A stretch of 9,372 nt of DNA from Pseudomonadota bacterium (GTDB lineage Bacteria > Desulfobacterota > Desulfarculia > Desulfarculales > JAHJDS01): assembly GCA_018812395.1 (NCBI GenBank), contig JAHJDS010000068.1, positions 1 to 9,372 of the forward strand, given 5' to 3'. Shown in pieces: positions 6,034 through 9,372 of the stretch. Within the stretch, counting starts at the first letter, position 1. Every line of letters begins with the position of its first letter. The position numbers and the translations under genes are program-made. Below the pieces are notes generated by a model. That model had not been told where the DNA came from. It did not search any database and worked only from the letters and a program-made list of their open reading frames with translations.

Positions 6034-8004
6034 ATGGTCGCTTCCAACCAGATCAACCATTACCCGAGGTCGCCCCCCCTTGCCCGGCGGGCATGGCTGG
6101 GGTGGGGTCTGGCCGCCCTGGTCATGGCCGTCCTCTCGGCCGCGGTGTTCGGCTTCCGGGACGGCAACGGCTACGAGGTCTACGTCAAGGCCGCCGGCCG
6201 GCTCCTGAACGGGCACTGGCTCATGTTCAAGGAGCCGCCCGGGTCATACAACTACCCGCCCGTGTTCACCCTGCTGAGCGCGTGGCTGGTCTGGCTGCCC
6301 GAATGGCTGGGTCGGATAACCTGGAACGGGCTCAACGGGCTGCTGGTGGTGGCCAACCTGTTCCTGGTCGCCCGGCTGACCCGGGACCGATGGGAATCGG
6401 CCTCGACCCTGGCCCGCGCCGGACTGGCCGTCCTCTGCCTGGCCCTGGCCATGCGCCATCTGATCTCGCCGCTGGACAACGGCTCGTATGACTACTGGGC
6501 CGCGACGGCCATCCTGGGCGGCCTGTGGCTCCTGGAGCGGGACCGGCCCGTCTGGGGGTCCCTGTGCTGGGGCCTGGCCGCGGCGATCAAGATCACGCCG
6601 ACTTTTTTGGTCGTCGTCTTTCTGCTCCGGCGGAAATGGAAGGAGGCGGCCTTGATGATGGTGTTCGCCGCCGGCCTGTTCCTCCTGCCCGAGCTTTTGG
6701 TCACGCCCCGGTGGGAGACCCTGCCCCACCCGGGGGTGGTCCGGATGGTGGCCGAGATCATTCCCCTGGGCTGGGCCGACCCGGCCGGACTGGTCCCGGT
6801 GGCCGCCCTGCCCCACGGCGGGTCATACGTCCTGGACTTCATCGCCAAGATGATCGTCCACCACCCGGTCATGGACCCCTACGTCAGCGACCACGTCATC
6901 GACCTGGTGGCCTTTGAGGCCAATCCCCTCAATCAGTCACTGGGGGTGCTCCTGCGGCGGGTGCTGTGGGTCGGCTCGGACTCGATCATCCACCTGCTCG
7001 ACGGGCCGACCTGGCTGATCTGGGGATGCATCGCCGGGGCGATGATGGTCCTGTTCTTCCTGGCCGCCCGGCTGATGGCGGACGAACGCGACCTGTTGGC
7101 CCCCACCGCCGCGGCCCTGTGCCTGATGCTGTTGTTCTCGCCCATGAGCAGCAAGTCCCACTTCGTGGTGATCCTCTTGCCCTGCGCCCTGGTCGTCCTG
7201 GGTTCGAGAGGAGTGGTTGGCCGGGGTCGACGGGTAATCTACTGGTCGATTTTGGCCGCCGTCACCCTGATCGGACTGCTCACGGCCAGGGATATCCTGA
7301 AAAACCTGTTCCCGGTCTACGTCATGCGGGAGGTTCACCTCTGGGGCCCGCTCTACTGGTTCCAGGTCGAGCGCTCCTGGGCGATCCAGAAGATCCTGTC
7401 CTGGGGGCCGCTGACCTGGTTCACCATCGGCCTGCTGGTCCTGCTGGTGGCCGGGGCGGCCTGGAGGCGGGGCGAGAAGTTGTGGCGCTACGTGATCGGC
7501 CGGAACATGCCCGGCCGGCGAGTCTGGGCAATAGTCACCGCCGGCTTGCTGCTGCTGATCGCCCTGCGCTCCGGCGGCCAGTTTTTGGGGATGGCCAGGG
7601 GCTACGCCGAGTTCCAGCGCCGGGCCCCGGTCCTGGCCAAGGTGATCGAGGACTACGCCAAAAAAAACGGGGCCTATCCGGCCCCGATCAGTCTGGCCCG
7701 GGGGGCGTTTTTAGCAAAAAACCCGCTGACCCAGCCGCCGCCGGGCGTTTCGCGCCAAAAGTGGAATCCGGCCTGGAAGATCTTTTATAACACCCGGGCC
7801 GTCTACCAGCCGGGTAGGTCGGTCAAGCGAAGCTGGATCTGCCTGGAGTACGTCGGCCCGGGCCACCACCCCAATTTGGGCTTCCACATCACCAGCCGAA
7901 CCAAACGAAAAAAATACGGCCGGGGCCAGATGATCCCCGGGTTCCCGTCGCGGTGGTGGTGCATCGCCGAGGACGCTTTTCTTCAACAGATAATGCCGTT
8001 TTGA
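6034..8004 (+). CDS. GT87-type (DUF2029) polyprenol-dependent membrane glycosyltransferase with C-terminal extension, 656 aa
   Basis: This multi-pass inner-membrane protein is of the GT-C fold, GT87 family, whose known members transfer sugars from polyprenyl-phosphate donors on the outer face of the membrane. Family marks in order are: GYEVYVKAAGRLLNG (46-60); YNYPPVFTLL (72-81), the signature Y-P-P motif; IKITPTFL (185-192); NQSLGVLLRRVL (300-311); and FSPMSSKSHFVVILLP (368-383). Where many relatives have Asp just before the VY of the first motif, this protein has Glu48; Asp43 is nearby. After the last helix (about 498-511) come about 140 soluble residues beginning VIEDYAKKNGAYPAPISL, which resembles the start of a type II secretion pseudopilin globular domain. 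Start: TAAGGA lies 3 bases before ATG. It is the last gene of the ktr run; the AT-rich segment starts 3 bases after its stop. Confidence 0.85.
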   Translation: MVASNQINHYPRSPPLARRAWLGWGLAALVMAVLSAAVFGFRDGNGYEVYVKAAGRLLNGHWLMFKEPPGSYNYPPVFTLLSAWLVWLPEWLGRITWNGLNGLLVVANLFLVARLTRDRWESASTLARAGLAVLCLALAMRHLISPLDNGSYDYWAATAILGGLWLLERDRPVWGSLCWGLAAAIKITPTFLVVVFLLRRKWKEAALMMVFAAGLFLLPELLVTPRWETLPHPGVVRMVAEIIPLGWADPAGLVPVAALPHGGSYVLDFIAKMIVHHPVMDPYVSDHVIDLVAFEANPLNQSLGVLLRRVLWVGSDSIIHLLDGPTWLIWGCIAGAMMVLFFLAARLMADERDLLAPTAAALCLMLLFSPMSSKSHFVVILLPCALVVLGSRGVVGRGRRVIYWSILAAVTLIGLLTARDILKNLFPVYVMREVHLWGPLYWFQVERSWAIQKILSWGPLTWFTIGLLVLLVAGAAWRRGEKLWRYVIGRNMPGRRVWAIVTAGLLLLIALRSGGQFLGMARGYAEFQRRAPVLAKVIEDYAKKNGAYPAPISLARGAFLAKNPLTQPPPGVSRQKWNPAWKIFYNTRAVYQPGRSVKRSWICLEYVGPGHHPNLGFHITSRTKRKKYGRGQMIPGFPSRWWCIAEDAFLQQIMPF

Positions 8005-8007
8005 CTC

Positions 8008-8027
8008 GGTTTTTAATTGAAAATGAA
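8008..8027 (+). repeat. Left arm of the imperfect inverted repeat bounding the AT-rich segment
   Basis: GGTTTTTAATTGAAAATGAA begins 3 bases after the glycosyltransferase stop codon. With one base gap it matches the reverse complement of 8827-8845 at 17 of 19 positions. Both arms are AT-rich, which lowers the significance, but each lies exactly at a composition border. Confidence 0.45.
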
Positions 8028-8120
8028 CCGCGAATCCCTACGATCACGTCCACAAACAGACACATTTTCTCAACACCTCATTCCTTACAGAAGTTGTGTA
8101 AAGAATTGGTTATTTTTTAG

Positions 8121-8149
8121 TTGACAATTAAAGCCCTCTTTGTTATTTT
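8121..8149 (+). promoter_or_regulatory. Strong sigma-70-type promoter of the AT-rich segment
   Basis: A perfect TTGACA (8121-8126) is followed after 17 bases by TATTTT (8144-8149). TGT immediately before the -10 gives the extended TGn element. A start at about 8156 would leave a leader of about 28 bases to the ATG at 8184. The upstream part, 8028-8120, holds no gene and only a small TTACA/TGTAA hairpin near 8095. Confidence 0.65.
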
Positions 8150-8183
8150 GTAATTGCAAGAAAAGATTTGGAGGTATCAGATA

Positions 8184-8603
8184 ATGAGAGATTGTATTAA
8201 TAACTTGCCTTTCTCGCAAGATGAGATTAAGAATATGAAAGAATGGAGATTTACTCAACTTCGACTTCGTTGGCTGGTTTATGCCGTCGTACTAGGTATT
8301 CTGATTGCTACTTGCCTTATTTTAAATAGTTACGGATCAATAAAAGTTAAAAAGGTGATTCTCGCGATAATTCAAGGCGTCCTATTCCCAGCCATTGCTT
8401 GCCTTGTTTTTCTAAAGAAATCTCCGAAACTCTTTAATTCCCCTGATGAAGTACAACATGAGTTTCAATTGCGTTCACTGCCCAATCCCGCTATGGCGTC
8501 AAAGATAAGAGACTGTCTGAAAGTGCCCGATTGGCAAAAACTACTGGCACTTCTGGGGGCCATTGCCCTTGGGCTTGTAACCATTTTGAAAGAATTTATA
8601 TGA
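8184..8603 (+). CDS. Small three-helix membrane protein, 139 aa, unknown
   Basis: GGAGGT followed by 8 bases and ATG at 8184 fixes the start; the frame extends 30 bases upstream but lacks a ribosome site there. Residues 1-27 are polar and probably cytoplasmic. Helices lie at about 30-48 (LVYAVVLGILIATCLILNS), 58-77 (VILAIIQGVLFPAIACLVFL) and 119-135 (KLLALLGAIALGLVTIL). A charged loop of about 40 residues between helices 2 and 3 contains SPDEVQHEF and KIRDCLKVPDW. No known family is recognised. Codon use is AT-rich, unlike every gene to the left, which indicates recent acquisition. It is the first gene of a two-gene unit, with the Cys-rich protein 32 bases downstream. Confidence 0.75.
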   Translation: MRDCINNLPFSQDEIKNMKEWRFTQLRLRWLVYAVVLGILIATCLILNSYGSIKVKKVILAIIQGVLFPAIACLVFLKKSPKLFNSPDEVQHEFQLRSLPNPAMASKIRDCLKVPDWQKLLALLGAIALGLVTILKEFI

Positions 8604-8635
8604 TTGGCTAATACCATCAACGGGGGGTTAATATA

Positions 8636-8830
8636 ATGGAATCATGTCCTGTAGATAATCGTTTTCAGTGCCCACATAGGGATGACACTAAGTGCGGCAC
8701 CGGCAAAACCGACAGCGAACCCGATAGTACTAACTGTGTTCATCTCCAGGGATTCGATTTGTGGGTTCGGATTGACAGTACTACCGCTGCCCTGATGAAA
8801 GCTGTTGCACATTTGACTCCGGGCACTTAA
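8636..8830 (+). CDS. Cys/His-rich small protein, 64 aa, unknown
   Basis: The ATG at 8636 follows a run of six G (8622-8627) with 8 bases between, an acceptable ribosome site. Cysteines at 4, 12, 20 and 34, with His14 and His36, are arranged in a polar N-terminal half (C-P at 4-5, CPH at 12-14, CVH at 34-36) that could bind zinc or form disulfides. The C-terminal half is a short amphipathic stretch, [18 protein letters not shown] (43-60). There is no signal peptide or membrane helix. Its stop TAA (8828-8830) overlaps the stop of the convergent chelatase relic and lies within the right inverted-repeat arm. It is probably co-transcribed with the membrane protein gene upstream. I do not recognise the family; a chance frame is less likely given the Cys spacing and ribosome site. 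Confidence 0.6.
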   Translation: MESCPVDNRFQCPHRDDTKCGTGKTDSEPDSTNCVHLQGFDLWVRIDSTTAALMKAVAHLTPGT

Positions 8831-8845
8831 TTTTCATTTAAAACC
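8827..8845 (-). repeat. Right arm of the imperfect inverted repeat bounding the AT-rich segment
   Basis: Read on the minus strand from 8845 this is GGTTTTAAATGAAAATTAA, matching the left arm at 8008-8027 at 17 of 19 positions with one gap. It contains the stop codon of the Cys-rich gene on the plus strand, and on the minus strand the last five codons and stop of the chelatase relic. Confidence 0.45.
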
Positions 8846-9084
8846 TCCAGGGCGAAGTCCACGTCCTGGAAGGGCTGGCGCCGGACGCGGTGAGGCAACG
8901 CCAGCCGGGCCGCGCGCCCCAGATCGTCTTCCTTGACCGCTTGTCGGCCGTCAGCGGTGGATTTGGCCGTGCCTGGCTCGCCCCGCAGCAACACCCCGCC
9001 CACGGACGGCGCCACCGCCGCCAACAGCAGGGCCTCTCGGGCCCGGTCCTGACCCACCAGAGCGCTGAAGGGACAGGTCCACAT
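8827..9084 (-). pseudogene. Mg/Co-chelatase AAA+ subunit (ChlI/BchI-like) relic with the middle deleted, 85 codons
   Basis: Residues 1-43 match the N-terminus of the chelatase AAA+ subunit: [20 protein letters not shown], then [12 protein letters not shown] carrying the Walker A P-loop (35-42). From about residue 46 the text is the C-terminal end of the same family: [22 protein letters not shown] and RRQPF. Everything between is gone, including Walker B, sensor 1 and the arginine finger, about 200 or more residues compared with normal 330-350-residue members. The joint lies near 8950-8958 and the frame stays open. No Shine-Dalgarno site precedes the ATG at 9084. Loss of the catalytic core means it cannot work as a chelatase ATPase. 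The last residues VLNEN and the stop come from the inverted-repeat arm of the AT-rich segment. An assembly error at the joint is an alternative. Confidence 0.75.
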
Positions 9085-9166
9085 GGTTGAGGGATAAATC
9101 TAGACCACCCCGCCGGCTTTGGCCAGGGGTGCGGCCGTCGCCCGAGCCCGCCCCGGGGCAAAACGA

Positions 9167-9196
9167 TTGACACCCCGTGGCCGGCCGTGACATAAA
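9167..9196 (+). promoter_or_regulatory. Candidate sigma-70-type promoter for the right-edge gene
   Basis: A perfect TTGACA (9167-9172) lies 18 bases before CATAAA (9191-9196), which matches four of six -10 positions. It points rightward toward the probable lipoprotein gene, with a leader of about 70 bases. The rest of 9085-9273 shows no gene. Confidence 0.45.
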
Positions 9197-9273
9197 AGAG
9201 ACTGTTTCGAGCGTCCCTCGCCGGAGGCCGGTGGGGGATCAGATCGTCAGGGATCGGGGAGACGGGTGGGCCC

Positions 9274-9372
9274 GTGGTGGTCAAGGAAATTGAGCGTCTT
9301 TGTCGCGCCGCACTTGTGGCGGGGCTGATATTTGCGGGAGCGTGCGGCACCGGGGGGCGGGGGGCGGTGACG
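9274..9372 (+). CDS. Probable lipoprotein, first 33 codons only (runs off right edge)
   Basis: The frame from GTG at 9274 (another GTG follows at 9277) reads MVVKEIERLCRAALVAGLIFAGACG with no stop to the window edge. It has the shape of a lipoprotein signal peptide: basic N-terminus, hydrophobic core ALVAGLIFA, then AGAC as a lipobox-like site with Cys24. A GGGGAG lies 12 bases before the first GTG and 15 before the second, longer than ideal, so the exact start is uncertain. A promoter candidate is upstream. The mature sequence is too short to identify. Confidence 0.5.
   Translation, partial: MVVKEIERLCRAALVAGLIFAGACGTGGRGAVT

Larger units (their letters stand above)
8008..8845. mobile_element. 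AT-rich inserted segment bounded by inverted repeats, no recombinase gene
   Basis: Composition falls sharply here. Two sampled 60-base stretches inside the first gene count 35% and 37% GC, and one in the second gene 47%, against 67% in the transporter gene. The change begins right after the glycosyltransferase stop and ends inside the 3' end of the chelatase relic. An imperfect inverted repeat marks both edges. The segment has a non-coding lead of about 175 bases, a near-consensus promoter and two small rightward genes. No transposase or integrase is encoded, so it would need to be moved in trans, or it may be the remains of a larger island. The outer flanks share only the dinucleotide TC (8006-8007, 8846-8847), too short to prove a target duplication. 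Confidence 0.5.

Noticed and set aside
8004..8850. Target-site duplication flanking the AT-rich segment
   Set aside because: Only TC is shared at the two outer borders, which is expected by chance.
9085..9273. Possible cobalamin riboswitch ahead of the chelatase relic
   Set aside because: No B12-box-like conserved stretch was recognised on the minus strand.
8838..9350. Leftward 170-codon frame at the right end
   Set aside because: It reads the chelatase relic out of frame and shows no domain of its own.
1..9372. tRNA, rRNA or CRISPR array
   Set aside because: No cloverleaf with conserved TTCGA-type loop, ribosomal sequence or regularly spaced direct repeats was seen on either strand.

Overview
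The window is about 9.4 kb of GC-rich bacterial DNA. Coding regions are roughly two-thirds G+C by hand count of sample lines, Shine-Dalgarno sites are strong, and GTG and TTG starts occur. Signal peptides, a probable lipoprotein and a Mg-chelatase-type remnant suggest a Gram-negative bacterium. The codon style and gene mix remind me of high-GC Desulfobacterota (the old Deltaproteobacteria), but that is an impression and not a proof.

Layout, left to right. (1) The N-terminal part of a leftward membrane protein runs off the left edge. (2) A 345-base divergent region with a perfect 12-bp palindrome follows. (3) A secreted protein of the allene-oxide-cyclase/dirigent barrel type (588-1127) faces a leftward CoA-transferase alpha subunit (1357-2274). 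A long inverted repeat lies between their 3' ends. No beta subunit is present. (4) A second divergent region (2281-2444) carries candidate promoters in both directions. On the right it leads to a 36-residue Cys-rich microprotein gene (2445-2555), with a GNRA-type hairpin touching its ribosome binding site and an intrinsic terminator behind it. (5) A four-gene rightward run follows: ktrB and ktrA (K+ uptake channel subunit and its RCK regulatory ring protein), a major facilitator transporter starting 4 bases after ktrA, and a GT87-type membrane glycosyltransferase with a pseudopilin-like C-terminal extension.

(6) Three bases after the glycosyltransferase stop, composition changes abruptly. An AT-rich segment of about 840 bp (8008-8845) has near-consensus promoter signals and two small unrecognised genes: a three-helix membrane protein and a 64-residue Cys/His-rich protein. 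It is bounded by a 19-20 bp imperfect inverted repeat and looks like a small inserted cassette without its own recombinase. (7) The right end of this segment supplies the last five codons and stop of a leftward magnesium/cobalt-chelatase AAA+ gene that has lost its whole middle, leaving an 85-codon relic. (8) A rightward promoter then precedes the first 33 codons of a probable lipoprotein that runs off the right edge.

The KtrAB pair is the only well-defined functional module. The most unusual parts are the AT-rich cassette with its inverted-repeat ends, the gutted chelatase gene beside it, and the microprotein unit ahead of ktrB.
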